Shown here piece by piece: positions 18,185-27,956 of a DNA stretch of 64,000 bases; the stretch's first letter is position 1; each line of letters opens with the position of its first letter. A program made the translations under genes and the position numbers. Below the pieces are notes generated by a model, which searched no databases, had not been told where the DNA came from, and saw nothing but the letters and a program-made list of their open reading frames with translations. This DNA comes from Chloracidobacterium sp. (GTDB lineage: Bacteria > Acidobacteriota > Blastocatellia > Pyrinomonadales > Pyrinomonadaceae): contig JADJRV010000024.1 of assembly GCA_016712045.1 (NCBI GenBank), positions 24,380 through 88,379 on the forward strand, given 5' to 3'.

Positions 18185-18565
18185 ATGAAACTCAGAATTA
18201 GAGGAAACACTCTTCGTTTTCGTTTAGGCCGCTCCGAAGTAGAAGCTTTTGGTCGAACCGGAACTATTGGTGACAAGGTGCAGTTTGGCCTTAAAGAGAA
18301 AGAATTTGGTTACTTGCTTGAAAAGGCGACCGAAAATAGATTTTTGGCCACGTTTACTGACGGAACGATAGTGGTCGGCGTTCCTGCGTCAGAAGCTGAT
18401 CATTGGGTCAACACGGACGAGGTTAGCCTTGCCGGAACCTTTATGGCGGACGAACAAACCGAAATCAAGATATTGATCGAAAAGGATTTTGTCTGTCTAA
18501 ATGCCCACAACGACGAAGATCAGTCTGACCGATATCCTCATCCCAAAGGCGACGATGCCTGTTGA
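18185..18565 (+). CDS. Small conserved-looking protein, function unknown
   Basis: A 126-residue soluble protein starting MKLRIRGNTLRFRLGRSE. The N-terminal half (IRLTQSEV-like pattern) suggests a small beta-rich domain; I have seen similar short proteins with this opening but cannot name the family with confidence. The C-terminal part has two Cys (VCLNA, GDDAC) and several His/Asp, which could bind a metal. It precedes the decarboxylase by 82 bases on the same strand. Confidence 0.6.
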   Translation: MKLRIRGNTLRFRLGRSEVEAFGRTGTIGDKVQFGLKEKEFGYLLEKATENRFLATFTDGTIVVGVPASEADHWVNTDEVSLAGTFMADEQTEIKILIEKDFVCLNAHNDEDQSDRYPHPKGDDAC

Positions 18566-18647
18566 CCGCACCAAGATGCGCTTGATGCGATCTTTTCTTT
18601 AAAACACTTATCACGGGCCAAACGGCTCGGTGTGTCGAACTTGAAAT

Positions 18648-20015
18648 ATGCACAATGTAGATATCGATCTGGTGGAAATGTCGTTGGACGTCATTAAGTC
18701 TGCCATTGCCCGAATATCCGACACGGATCCGAAGCTCGGTTTTCCCAAGACCGCCGAAGAGCTAAAGGCTCTGGTTGGCGAGACTGTCACGCCCGCGGGC
18801 ATCGGCGGCGAAAAGGCGTTCGCGCTTTTTCGCGACGTTCTGGTCAAAGCGAGCGTCTCGATCGACCATCCCCGGCACCTTGCGTTCGTTCCCGCATCGC
18901 CGACAAGGGCTGCCGTAATGTTCGATCTAGTTACGTCGGCAACGAGTGTGCACGGAGCATTTTGGCTTGAGGGGGCAGGGTGTATATTCGCAGAAAATCA
19001 GGCAATGGAATGGCTCGTTTCGTTGACCGGGATGCCGGAAGGGAGTTTCGGTGTTTTTACAAGCGGCGGCACCGAAGCAAACCTTTCGGCAATGGTAACC
19101 GCCCGGGAATATTGGCGCAGCCAAGACGACAGCCGGGCTAACCAGCGAGGCATCGTGATCGCGTCGAACGGGGCACATTCGTCGATCAAGGCTATGGCAA
19201 AGGTGATCGATGCCGACGTGCTTTTAGTTGAAACAGAGGATCGATTTGAGGGTGGCCTGCTTGCCGAAACCATCGCTAGTGTGACGCCGGATGACCGCCA
19301 ACGTATCTTCGCTGTAATTGCGACGGGCGGAACCACCAACGCCGGCATTATCGACGATCTCGCCGGCATTGCCGCGGTCTGCGAGACTGAGGACTTATGG
19401 TTTCATGTAGACGCGGCATACGGAGGGGGTGCATTGGCGGCCCGTTCGGTGCGGCACCTATTTAACGGTATCGAAAAAGCCGACACTGTCACTATCGACC
19501 CGCACAAGTGGCTTTTTTCGCCGTATGATTGTGGTGCGGTCATTTACCGCGACCCCAATCTCGCAAAAAAAGCTCACGGGCAAGAAGGTTCGTATCTGGA
19601 TATTTTCAGCGACGAAGGGGCTCGCGGGTTTAATCCCTCGGACTATCAAATACAATTGACCCGCCGCGTACGAGGGTTGCCGCTGTGGTTTTCATTGGCA
19701 ATGCACGGTACGGACAGGTACGAAACGGCTATCGAACGCGGAATTGAGTTGGCACGGATCGCGGGAAAGTTGATCTCAGAAACCGACTATACGGAACTCG
19801 TACGCGAGCCCAGCCTTTCGTGCGTTTTGTTTCGCAGATTGGGATGGTCACCCGAAGACTACAGAGCGTGGACATACGAGAACCATAAGTCTGGATTCGC
19901 GCTGGTAGCTCCAACCAAGACGAGGGTCGGCGGGGAAACCGTCTCGCGGTTTTGCTTTATCAATCCGGACACAACGGAAAAGGACATCGCGGACATCCTT
20001 GCGACGATGGCCTGA
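18648..20015 (+). CDS. PLP-dependent amino acid decarboxylase (group II, aromatic-L-amino-acid/glutamate type)
   Basis: A 455-residue PLP enzyme of the pyridoxal-dependent decarboxylase family. It shows GVFTSGGTEANLSAM near residue 140, FHVDAAYGGG near 250 and the PLP-lysine motif DPHKWLFSPYD near 288. The family includes aromatic amino acid, tyrosine, glutamate and histidine decarboxylases; the sequence alone does not give the substrate. The ATG at 18648 follows a poor ribosome site. It is followed by convergent genes with no clear hairpin. Confidence 0.85.
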   Translation: MHNVDIDLVEMSLDVIKSAIARISDTDPKLGFPKTAEELKALVGETVTPAGIGGEKAFALFRDVLVKASVSIDHPRHLAFVPASPTRAAVMFDLVTSATSVHGAFWLEGAGCIFAENQAMEWLVSLTGMPEGSFGVFTSGGTEANLSAMVTAREYWRSQDDSRANQRGIVIASNGAHSSIKAMAKVIDADVLLVETEDRFEGGLLAETIASVTPDDRQRIFAVIATGGTTNAGIIDDLAGIAAVCETEDLWFHVDAAYGGGALAARSVRHLFNGIEKADTVTIDPHKWLFSPYDCGAVIYRDPNLAKKAHGQEGSYLDIFSDEGARGFNPSDYQIQLTRRVRGLPLWFSLAMHGTDRYETAIERGIELARIAGKLISETDYTELVREPSLSCVLFRRLGWSPEDYRAWTYENHKSGFALVAPTKTRVGGETVSRFCFINPDTTEKDIADILATMA

Positions 20016-20093
20016 GTCGGCCTTCATGTGCCAACACGCATCAGTCAGCGTTTTCTCAAAGGCTAGCTAATTGTTGTGATTCCCAGCCGCCTT

Positions 20094-23000
20094 TTATTTC
20101 GGAGCCATCATATCTGTGATCTCTTTCCAAGCGATCTCAGCTTTGGCGAGCGCAGTTGCAGATCTTTGCTTGCGGCGACCGCTTGCGTGCTTGGGGCGAC
20201 ATCCGCGTCCTGAAGCAGGTCGAGGAGCTGCGTAAATGCACCGCCGAGACGGCCGAGAGCAAAGTCGCTAACGGCGACAGGTGTTCCCGGCTTTTGAGGG
20301 GTTCCGTCGTTGAGCAATTTGATCTTCGATTCGATCATATCGAGCCGTGCTTTTTGAGCGTCGGTCATCAGAGCAAGCGTCCGGAGTTTAGCGATATCGG
20401 CGGAGAATTTCTTTACCGATGCCGTCATGTCAGCGACACGCTGAATGCCTTTGTAAGCCTGCATCGACAGGTCAAACTGCTGCTTGAGCCCTAGCGGCGT
20501 GGTCTTTACCCGCGGGTCCATACGCACCTTGAGCGTCTGGTTAAACGATTTACCGTCGACAGTCAGCTTGACCATATAAAGCCCCGGCATAACCGCCGGC
20601 CCTTGCGGGGTCCATGGCGTGTCGCCGACGATCGCTGAGATCGGCAGGTCATAACTATCCGACGGCGGATTTGCATACATCAGATCCCAAACAAATCGCT
20701 GCATACCTGCCTCGTTCTTTAGCGGCTGAAATGGACGGATCCAATATTCGGGCGGATTCACGCGTTTGAGATTGACGTCTAGCGGTTTGTCTTCGCTCGT
20801 AAAACGCCGCACGAGATTACCCAGCACATCCGTTATCTCAAGCACGATCGGTGTTTTCGCCGGTGACTTTAGATAATAATTGATAACCGCACCGTCGGGC
20901 GGATTTTGACCCGCAGGCTCTTCGGGCGGAAACGGGGTGTCGGTGTGCAGGCTGCGTTTGACGCGGGTTGCGAGTTGCGGTGTAAAAAGCCTCGCGGGTT
21001 GCCCTTGTGTCTCTGATCCGATCTGCCGGAGCGGCGTAATGTCATCGAGTATCCAAAACGAACGTCCGTGCGTGCCGACGACAAGATCGTCATCTTTGAC
21101 GACAAGATCACGGATCGACGTTGCGGGCATATTGAGCCGCAGCGGCTGCCAATTTTCGCCATCGTCGATCGAATAATAGACCGCCTGTTCGGTACCGCAG
21201 AATAAAAGTCCCCGGCGTTCCGGATCTTCGCGAACTGCATTGACGATGCCGCCATTCGGAATGCCGTTGACGATCTCTTTCCAAGTTTTCCCGCCGTCCT
21301 TTGTGCGATAAATATGCGGCCGCAGGTCGTCGAGCCGAAAAGTATTGATCGCCGCGTATGCCGTATTGGCGTCAAAACGCCCGGCGTCGATGAGCGACAC
21401 TTTTGCCCAAGACTTGAGCCCTGGAGGCGTCACATTTGCCCACGTTCGGCCGCCGTTTTTTGTGATGTGGATGAGCCCGTCGTCCGTTCCGGCCCAGATA
21501 GTATTGATGTCTTTGTACGATGGAGCGACGGTGTAAATTACGCCGCGTCGCGGCATCGTGGACATTTCCGGCGTTTTGTAAATGCCGACATTGTCCGGCA
21601 CATCCCATTTGTCACGCGAGAGGTCGGGCGAAATGACATCCCAGCTTTGCCCACCGGTCGTCGTTTTGAACAGCACGTTACCCGCGAAATAAAGCGTCCG
21701 CTTGTCCACCGGCGAAAATATGACCGGAGCCGTTCGCAAATAACGATATTCCCCGCTGCGGATCGCTTCGGGCATGATGTTTTGGACGTGGCCCGTGCGG
21801 CGGTCAAAACGCGAAAGTTTGCCGCCGTAAATTATGTTTGGATCGAGCGGATCAGGCGCAACATAGCCATATTCTTCGACCCCGACAGTCATCCAATCTT
21901 TGGCAAGTATCGCACCCGTCGAGCCCCGCGAAACGACCGCCGCCGAACCGCTTTCCTGCTGCCCACCAAAGACCCAATATGGATACTGGTTGTCGGTGAT
22001 CACGTGATAAAACTGAGCCGTCGGCTGGTTGTACCAACTCGACCAACTATCGCCGCCGTTGACCGTGATCGTCGCTCCCTGGTCGGTCGCAAAAAGCATG
22101 ACGTCGGGCTGCTCGGGGTTGATCCAGATGCGGTGATAATCGTCGCCGCCGGGAGCACCTTTGAAACCTGTGAATGTTTTGCCGCCGTCGGTCGATTTGT
22201 ACGAAGCGACATTTGCGACAAAGACCGTATTCGGATCTTTTGGATGCACCCGCAACTCCGCAAAATCGCTGCCGCGTCCCCACAAACGCGGATCACCGTT
22301 AACGCGTGTCCAGTTTTCCCCAGCGTCACTCGAGCTGTAAATGCCAGCAAATGCACTTTGTGCGTCGACCGTCGCATACAGCCGTTCATTGTTCGAACGA
22401 GATATCGTAAATCCGATTCGTCCCAAACCCTGCTCGACTGTCGGCAAGCCTTTGGTCAGTTTTTTCCAGGTATTTCCGCCATCGGTTGATTTAAATAAAC
22501 CGCTTTCTTTACCCTGCCAGGCACCATTTTCCCACGGCCCTTGACGCCCCGCCCACATATCCGCATATACGACCTTCGGATCTTTCGGGTCGATCTCGAC
22601 CTGCATTGCACCGGTGTTTTCGTCCTTATACAGCACACGCTGAAACGAGCTGCCGCCGTCGGTCGAGCTGTAAATACCGCGTTCCTCGTTTGGCCCGTAA
22701 GGGTGGCCGAGGACGGCGACGAACAGGCGGTTTTCGTCCTTAGGGTCGACCGAGATCGAAGCGATCTGCTGGCCTTCGCGTAAGCCCAGATGCTCCCAAG
22801 TTTTACCACCGTCACGCGAACGATACATCCCGTCGCCGGTCGCAAGATCGGGCCGCTGCAAGCCCTCGCCGCAGCCGACATAGATCACATTCGGATTTGA
22901 CGGAGCAATGGCGATATCGCCGATAGAGCCGGTCGGCTGGTCGTCAAAAATGGGTTTCCACGTCCGTCCCGCATCGGTCGTTTTCCAAACACCGCCGTTA

Positions 23001-23212
23001 TTGACGCCGATGTAAAAAACATTTGGCTGCGATGGTATGCCCACCGCGCCGACCGTTCGCCCACCCCGAAACGGCCCGATCATTCGCCATTTCATGCTTT
23101 GATAAAGCGATGGATCGATCTTTTGCGCAGGTGTAAATGAACTAAACGCAAAAAATACGGTTACGGCGGTGAATAGTACAACTCGCGACATCTTGACGGC
23201 TAGCTTGCTCAT
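20094..23212 (-). CDS. Very large secreted VPS10/sortilin-type BNR propeller protein, one C-terminal frameshift
   Basis: About 1,040 residues. The ATG at 23212 follows AGGAGAGACA, and residues 1-30 form a signal peptide (VVLFTAVTVFFAFSSFTPAQ). The mature start SMKWRMIGPFRGGRT and many Asp-box motifs (S.D.GKTW, e.g. SRDGGKTW, STDGGNTW, TKDGGKTW) mark it as a sortilin-like BNR/glycosyl-hydrolase-fold protein of a kind common in Acidobacteria and Bacteroidetes. The C-terminal third has a FlgD-like beta domain and a helical tail. Near 20160 the frame changes; the alternative ends AKAEIAWKEITDMMAPK and is probably the real one. Substrate and activity unknown. Confidence 0.85.
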
Positions 23213-23291
23213 AATTGTCTCTCCTGGATAATGCAGAAAGATTAACAGAAAATTAGCCGAGCCGTTATCCCACATGGCAGCGTTTTGAAAC

Positions 23292-23325
23292 AAAAAAAGA
23301 CATCCCCTTTGACGGAGATGTCTTT
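23292..23325 (-). terminator. Terminator after the small proline-rich protein gene (minus strand)
   Basis: On the minus strand AAAGACATC pairs with GATGTCTTT around a short loop and is followed by a run of T (the A run at 23292-23298 on the plus strand). It separates the proline-rich gene from the VPS10 gene. Confidence 0.7.
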
Positions 23326-23346
23326 GTCTAAATTATATTGCGGCAA

Positions 23347-23562
23347 TTATGCCGTATAGGTGATGTCGCTTTTCCAAACGGCACCCGTAGATTCGGGTCG
23401 CGGCGTCGGTGTCGGTTTCGGCGGCGGTTTAGGCTGCGGATTGACTACCGGCGGCACCTCTTTAGGCGGCGGTTTTTTTGTGTCGTCTTTTTGCGCCATA
23501 GCCGTTAGTGACAGCCCCAGCACAAAAACGAACGTAAATAATATTTTTTGTAAAACTTTCAT
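23347..23562 (-). CDS. Small secreted proline-rich protein
   Basis: A 71-residue protein. A signal peptide (ILFTFVFVLGLSLTAMAQ) is followed by a Pro/Lys-rich stretch (KKPPPKEVPP and KPPPKPTPTPRP) and a short tail ending SDITYTA. The start is the ATG at 23562 rather than the one at 23571. Proline-rich secreted peptides of this size often span the periplasm, but no specific role can be assigned. Confidence 0.65.
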   Translation of the reverse strand: MKVLQKILFTFVFVLGLSLTAMAQKDDTKKPPPKEVPPVVNPQPKPPPKPTPTPRPESTGAVWKSDITYTA

Positions 23563-23820
23563 CGTTATCATTTCTTTCCTCTCTCGTTAAATTCACGCTT
23601 CTTGGGGAAAGAGGGAAAGTGCGTTTCCGCTAATATCATAGGCAATCTCAATGCCACAGACGCACTTATGACGCATTGCTTAGGTATTTAGTTGGAAAGA
23701 TTATTTTTCGCACGTCGCCAAATTTACAAAACTTTACGTTTTGAGGTATTTTCATACGAAATCGTGAATTCGGCAACCGTTTTAGCAATTTTTTTCGAGG
23801 TTTGGTGCGATAATCAGGAT

Positions 23821-24579
23821 ATGCAAACAGCCCCAAACACACGGGATCGGATGCGTGCGATCCTACTCATCGTTGCCACCATAGGCACTATCGTCTTTAA
23901 CGGGCTAGCCGCCACCGGCTATGTTAACGGTGTCACACCAGAGGTGATATCAGCCAAATATCCGACCGTGTTGACCCCCGCCGGATACGCATTTTCGATC
24001 TGGAGCCTGATCTATCTAGGGATTATCGCGTTTAGCATCTATCAAGTGCTGCCGCGCAATATCGTACGCTTTCGCCCCGTCCGATCACTCTATATCGCTA
24101 CCTGCGTATTTAATTGCGCCTGGATATATTTTTGGCATCGTGATCAGATCGGTATTTGTTTAGTATTGATCGCGGGCCTGCTGTTAACGCTCATTGGGAT
24201 GCTGATATTGTTGCGACGAGCCGGAGGAAATCCGTTATTGACGACTGCTCCGTTTGGGATTTATGCGGGTTGGGTAACCGCAGCGACGCTTGTTAATTTC
24301 ACAATATTTCTTAAATACATCGGGGCCGAGATCTCGCCGACCGCTTGGAATACTCTCGGAGTCGCCATACTCGTCATAGCGGCAGCCCTCGCATTTGTCA
24401 TCCGCTGGCGGCTGCAAAATTACATTTATCCGCTCGCTGTCGCTTGGGCGGCAACCGCCATCGCCGTTAAGCAGAGCGGCAATACGGCGATCGTCGTCGC
24501 AGCGGCATTTTGTACCGTCACCTGCCTAGTTGTCGCCGGCAGCGTCGTCACCAGCCTAAAGGACTCGACCAGTGAATAA
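23821..24579 (+). CDS. TspO/MBR-related multi-pass membrane protein
   Basis: A 252-residue membrane protein with about eight hydrophobic segments. The stretch TPAGYAFSIWSLIYLGII near residue 55 resembles the TspO/tryptophan-rich sensory protein pattern (FxPaW..LY), and its length fits the longer TspO-related group rather than the 160-residue classic form. The best start is the ATG at 23821. Its last 8 bases overlap the GTG start of aroDE, so the two are translationally linked. Ligand (porphyrin or other) unknown. Confidence 0.65.
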   Translation: MQTAPNTRDRMRAILLIVATIGTIVFNGLAATGYVNGVTPEVISAKYPTVLTPAGYAFSIWSLIYLGIIAFSIYQVLPRNIVRFRPVRSLYIATCVFNCAWIYFWHRDQIGICLVLIAGLLLTLIGMLILLRRAGGNPLLTTAPFGIYAGWVTAATLVNFTIFLKYIGAEISPTAWNTLGVAILVIAAALAFVIRWRLQNYIYPLAVAWAATAIAVKQSGNTAIVVAAAFCTVTCLVVAGSVVTSLKDSTSE

Positions 24580-26071
24580 CGGAAAGATCTGTGTATCGGT
24601 ATGTGCCGAAACCGCAGACGAAATGATCGCCAATATCAAAAGAGCGGAGGCATTCGCCGATGTGATAGAGGTGCGGTTTGATTGTTTGCGAGGCGATCAG
24701 ATCGAAACTTTGAGATCTCAAATTTCGAATTTGAAATTTGAGAAGCCGCTACTCGCGACATTTCGTGCCCACGAACAAGGCGGTCATCGAGAGGTTTCAC
24801 GCGATGAGCGAAGAGTTTTTTGGCAGGAGCCGAAAGATTCGTTTTGGGCGGCTGATCTCGAAGAGGATGCCATCATCGATGGCGGAAATTATTCAGAAAA
24901 GATCGTCTCATTTCATGATTTTGACGGTGTTCCCGTCGATCTCGACCAAATATATGAACGCTTAGCCGCGATGGATGCCGACATTATCAAACTGGCCGTC
25001 AACGTCAACGACATCACCGACGCGATCTCTGTTTGGAATCTATTGGAACGTGCAAAGGCTGACGGCAAGCAAATAATTCCGATCGCGATGGGCGAAGCGG
25101 GGAAATGGACTCGCATTCTCGGCCTAGCTCACGGTGCATTTTTAACGTATGCCTCCCTCGACGCGGGTAGAGAGACCGCCGATGGGCAGATCACCGCAAA
25201 AGAACTGATCGATACATACCGCGTCAAAGAGCTCGATAAAAACACCGAGGTTTTTGGCGTGATCGGCGATCCGGTTTCGCAGTCGCTATCGCCGTATATG
25301 CATAACGCCGAGTTTGCGGCTGCGAGCGTGAATGCTGTTTTTATGCATTTGTTGGTTAAGAATCTCGATGCATTTATTCGGCGAATGGTTAAGCCTGAGA
25401 CACGTGAGGTTGAGCTAAATTTTGGCGGATTTTCCGTCACGATGCCGCATAAACAGGCGATCATCCCGCATCTCGACGCCATCGATCCGACCGCCGCAAA
25501 GATCGGAGCGGTCAACACGATAAAGATCGACGACGGCAAACTCATTGGCTACAACACTGATGCACGTGGCTTCATCACGCCTCTTCTGGCTAGGTTTGGT
25601 GACGTTCGCGATGGACGGGTTGCGATATTTGGCGCGGGCGGAGCTTCGCGGGCCTGTGTCTATGCTTTGCAACAAGAAGGTGCGGACGTGACCGTTTTTG
25701 CCCGCGATCTAAACAAAGCAAAAGCGTTTGCTGACGAATTTGGGATCAAATACGTACAACTGACCACCGATCACCGACCACTGACAACTGATATCATCGT
25801 CGATGCCACGCCGCTCGGGATGAAAGGACCGCTTGAGCACGAATCTCTGTTTTCGGCGGACGAGCTTTCGGGTGTAAAATTTCTTTATGATCTCGTGACG
25901 AGTGTGGCCGATACGCCGATCGTTCGAGCGGCGAAAGCGGCGGGCGTTCCGGCCATCGGCGGGCTTGAGATGCTGATCGCTCAAGGCGTAAAGCAGTTTG
26001 AGATATGGACCGGAAAAAAGGCTCGTCCTGATAAGATGCGGGAGATACTTCTTACTAAAATGAAGGGGTGA
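24572..26071 (+). CDS. aroDE: Bifunctional 3-dehydroquinate dehydratase / shikimate dehydrogenase
   Basis: A 499-residue fusion that performs steps 3 and 4 of the shikimate pathway. The N-terminal half is a type I dehydroquinase (VIEVRFDCL, FHDFDG, KLAVNVNDITD, and MGEAGKWTRILG where the substrate-binding Arg lies). The C-terminal half is AroE: GDPVSQSLSPYMHN near residue 228, FSVTMPHKQA with the catalytic Lys, GAVNTI, NTDARGF and the NADP-binding GAGGASRACVYAL. GTG start at 24572 within the tspO-like gene. Two heptamer tracts are translated inside it (24716-24743 and 25761-25795). Confidence 0.93.
   Translation: MNNGKICVSVCAETADEMIANIKRAEAFADVIEVRFDCLRGDQIETLRSQISNLKFEKPLLATFRAHEQGGHREVSRDERRVFWQEPKDSFWAADLEEDAIIDGGNYSEKIVSFHDFDGVPVDLDQIYERLAAMDADIIKLAVNVNDITDAISVWNLLERAKADGKQIIPIAMGEAGKWTRILGLAHGAFLTYASLDAGRETADGQITAKELIDTYRVKELDKNTEVFGVIGDPVSQSLSPYMHNAEFAAASVNAVFMHLLVKNLDAFIRRMVKPETREVELNFGGFSVTMPHKQAIIPHLDAIDPTAAKIGAVNTIKIDDGKLIGYNTDARGFITPLLARFGDVRDGRVAIFGAGGASRACVYALQQEGADVTVFARDLNKAKAFADEFGIKYVQLTTDHRPLTTDIIVDATPLGMKGPLEHESLFSADELSGVKFLYDLVTSVADTPIVRAAKAAGVPAIGGLEMLIAQGVKQFEIWTGKKARPDKMREILLTKMKG
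24716..24743. repeat. Heptamer tract 3 (AAATTTC / TTTGAAA palindrome) inside aroDE
   Basis: A 28-base near-perfect palindrome built from AATTTCG-AATTTGA-AATTTGA in 7-base phase. It is read as SQISNLKFEK in the dehydroquinase half, keeping the frame. Confidence 0.65.
25761..25795. repeat. Heptamer tract 4 (TGACCAC word) inside aroDE
   Basis: TGACCAC-CGATCAC-CGACCAC-TGACAAC-TGATATC: five units in exact 7-base phase. It is translated in frame as LTTDHRPLTTDI in the shikimate dehydrogenase half, just before VDATPLGM. The same word occurs outside genes at 34167 and 59461. Confidence 0.75.
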
Positions 26072-26077
26072 AAAGCG

Positions 26078-26797
26078 ATGGATGTCGAAGCTCTAAATTG
26101 CCCAAACTGTGGTGCCGGTGTCGCCAGCGACCACAGCCAATGTGAGTTTTGCAAGACCCGGCTCAAGACGATGGCGTGTCCGTCGTGCTTTGGATTGATG
26201 TTCGTCGGCAGCCAGTTTTGCCAGCATTGCGGAGCGGTCGCAGCTCCGGTCGAGGTCAGTCTTGATGGTGATGCCGGAAGCTGTCCGCGTTGCCGTGCGG
26301 GCCTCGAAGACCTGCAGATCGGTGAGACCAAAATCCGCGGATGTGAGAAATGCGACGGGCTGTGGCTCAACACGACGACGTTTGAAAATATCTGTGCCGA
26401 CCGGGAAAAGCGCTCTGCGGTTATCATTTATTTTGGCAATCGTACAATCCGCGGCGATCAACTGACCAAGGTCAAATACGTTCCGTGTCCCGACTGCGGC
26501 GAGTTGATGAACCGCAACAATTTCGCCAAGGCTTCGGGTGTGATCGTTGATATTTGCAAACAGCACGGCGTTTTTTTTGACGCTGATGAGTTGCCAAAGA
26601 TCGTCGATTTTATCCAAAAAGGCGGTATGGAGATCTCCCGTCAGCGAGAAAAGAACGAGCTCAACGACGAGCGGTCGCGGCTTCGAGATGAGCGTCTAAA
26701 ACTTGGGATGCGGGACCAAAGTGCGAACCTAGGCAGCATATTCGAAAACGAAGACAACTCCAGCGTACGAAACTTCGTCCGACGATTGTTTGATTAG
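26078..26797 (+). CDS. Zinc-ribbon protein (zf-TFIIB type), function unknown
   Basis: A 239-residue soluble protein. It has a run of CxxC pairs: CPNCG and CEFC (residues 6-26), CPSC and CQHCG (36-52), CPRC and CEKCDGLWL (68-95), and CPDCGELMNR (135-145). The segment C.KCDGLWLN followed by a later CPDCG...M.R is the zf-TFIIB pattern. The C-terminal 60 residues are highly charged and probably helical. It starts seven bases after aroDE and precedes the secreted caspase by 44 bases. I cannot assign a function; nucleic-acid or protein binding is plausible. Confidence 0.72.
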   Translation: MDVEALNCPNCGAGVASDHSQCEFCKTRLKTMACPSCFGLMFVGSQFCQHCGAVAAPVEVSLDGDAGSCPRCRAGLEDLQIGETKIRGCEKCDGLWLNTTTFENICADREKRSAVIIYFGNRTIRGDQLTKVKYVPCPDCGELMNRNNFAKASGVIVDICKQHGVFFDADELPKIVDFIQKGGMEISRQREKNELNDERSRLRDERLKLGMRDQSANLGSIFENEDNSSVRNFVRRLFD

Positions 26798-26840
26798 CAG
26801 TACCTATCAAAACTCTAATAAAAGGAACACCATCACCCTT

Positions 26841-27956
26841 ATGAGAAACCGTCGTGCCCCGATCCTAGTCTTATTCATAGCCGTTTTTCTTTCCGCAGTT
26901 TTACAAGTCAAAGCAGCCGATAATTGGGACCCGCAGCGAACGTGGGTCTTTTTTGTTGGCTTGGTCAAATGGAAAGACTCAGAGAATTTCGAGTCGTTTC
27001 CGGCAAATATCCGCAAGGACGGCGTACTGCTCGACAGCCTGAAAAAACGAGGTGTGCCGCAATCTCAGATCGTTTATCTAAAAGACGCGGCCGCGACGAC
27101 CAACGTGGTCGAGTCTAGATTTGCTGAGTTCTTAAAACGTCCCGCACCCGGCGATTGGGTTTTTGTATATTTCGAGGGCCACGGCTACAAAACTGATGAC
27201 GATGTGCCATATTTGGCGACCTACGATGTCGCTGGAAAGATACTGGGCTGGAAATTTGACGCGATCCCGGCGACGATAGAACGTTATTTCAAAGGCTCGC
27301 ACGCGATCATCGCTCTCGACAATTGCTACGCCGGCGCGATGGCAAATTCGGTCACGCGCTCAAAACGCCGCGTCTCGTACGCCGTTCTCGCGTCATCGAT
27401 GGCGAGCCAGGAATCAACCGGCAACTGGACCTTTACCGAAGCACTCATCTCCGGATTTAACGGTGCGGCATATGTTGATCAGGATCGCGACGGCCGCGTG
27501 ACATTTGCCGAGATGAGCAAAAATGCTGAGCAGGACATGCTGTTTGGCGAGGAACAGGTCGCTACGACCGTCTTTACCGGCGATTTTGATCCGCAAACCG
27601 TCATCACCGAAGCTGCGATTACCGCTTCGCCGCGTATCGGCGAACGCGTCGAGGCGTACAGCGCAGATGGTTGGTACCGCGGCTTTATCACGGGCGTGCA
27701 AGGCGGCAAATTTAAGATTCATTATTATGGCTACGAGGCCGACGATGACGAGTGGGTGACGGCGAAAATGATCCGTGTGCCGAAGACGACCTCGGCTTAT
27801 AAGATCGGCGACAAAGTCGAGGTCGAGTGGAAACGCAAATGGTACCCCGCCCACATTTTGAATGTAAAAGGCGGCTCTCATTACGTCAGCTACGACGACT
27901 ATGACGTGGACGAGAACGAATGGGTTCCGACGAAGCGCATTAGAAGGAAAAGTTGA
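26841..27956 (+). CDS. Secreted caspase-like (C14) protease with two C-terminal Tudor/Agenet-like domains
   Basis: A 371-residue protein. Residues 1-25 form a signal peptide (ILVLFIAVFLSAVLQVKA). Next comes a caspase-type domain: the catalytic His in YFEGHGYK (about residue 113) and the catalytic Cys in IALDNCYAGAM (about 160), plus the acidic loop DQDRDGRVTFAEM common in bacterial caspases. Then two SH3-like repeats of about 45 residues follow: GERVEAYSADGWYRGFI...DDDEWV and GDKVEVEWKRKWYPAHI...DENEWV. These are the Tudor/Agenet pattern, better known in eukaryotic chromatin readers. The export signal argues against an intracellular abortive-infection role. The stop overlaps the TTG start of the E1-like gene. 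Confidence 0.82.
   Translation: MRNRRAPILVLFIAVFLSAVLQVKAADNWDPQRTWVFFVGLVKWKDSENFESFPANIRKDGVLLDSLKKRGVPQSQIVYLKDAAATTNVVESRFAEFLKRPAPGDWVFVYFEGHGYKTDDDVPYLATYDVAGKILGWKFDAIPATIERYFKGSHAIIALDNCYAGAMANSVTRSKRRVSYAVLASSMASQESTGNWTFTEALISGFNGAAYVDQDRDGRVTFAEMSKNAEQDMLFGEEQVATTVFTGDFDPQTVITEAAITASPRIGERVEAYSADGWYRGFITGVQGGKFKIHYYGYEADDDEWVTAKMIRVPKTTSAYKIGDKVEVEWKRKWYPAHILNVKGGSHYVSYDDYDVDENEWVPTKRIRRKS

Noticed and set aside
21314..22489. A 391-residue open frame on the plus strand
   Set aside because: It lies wholly opposite the VPS10/BNR gene and is rich in Arg and His with no motif; it is a codon-bias shadow.
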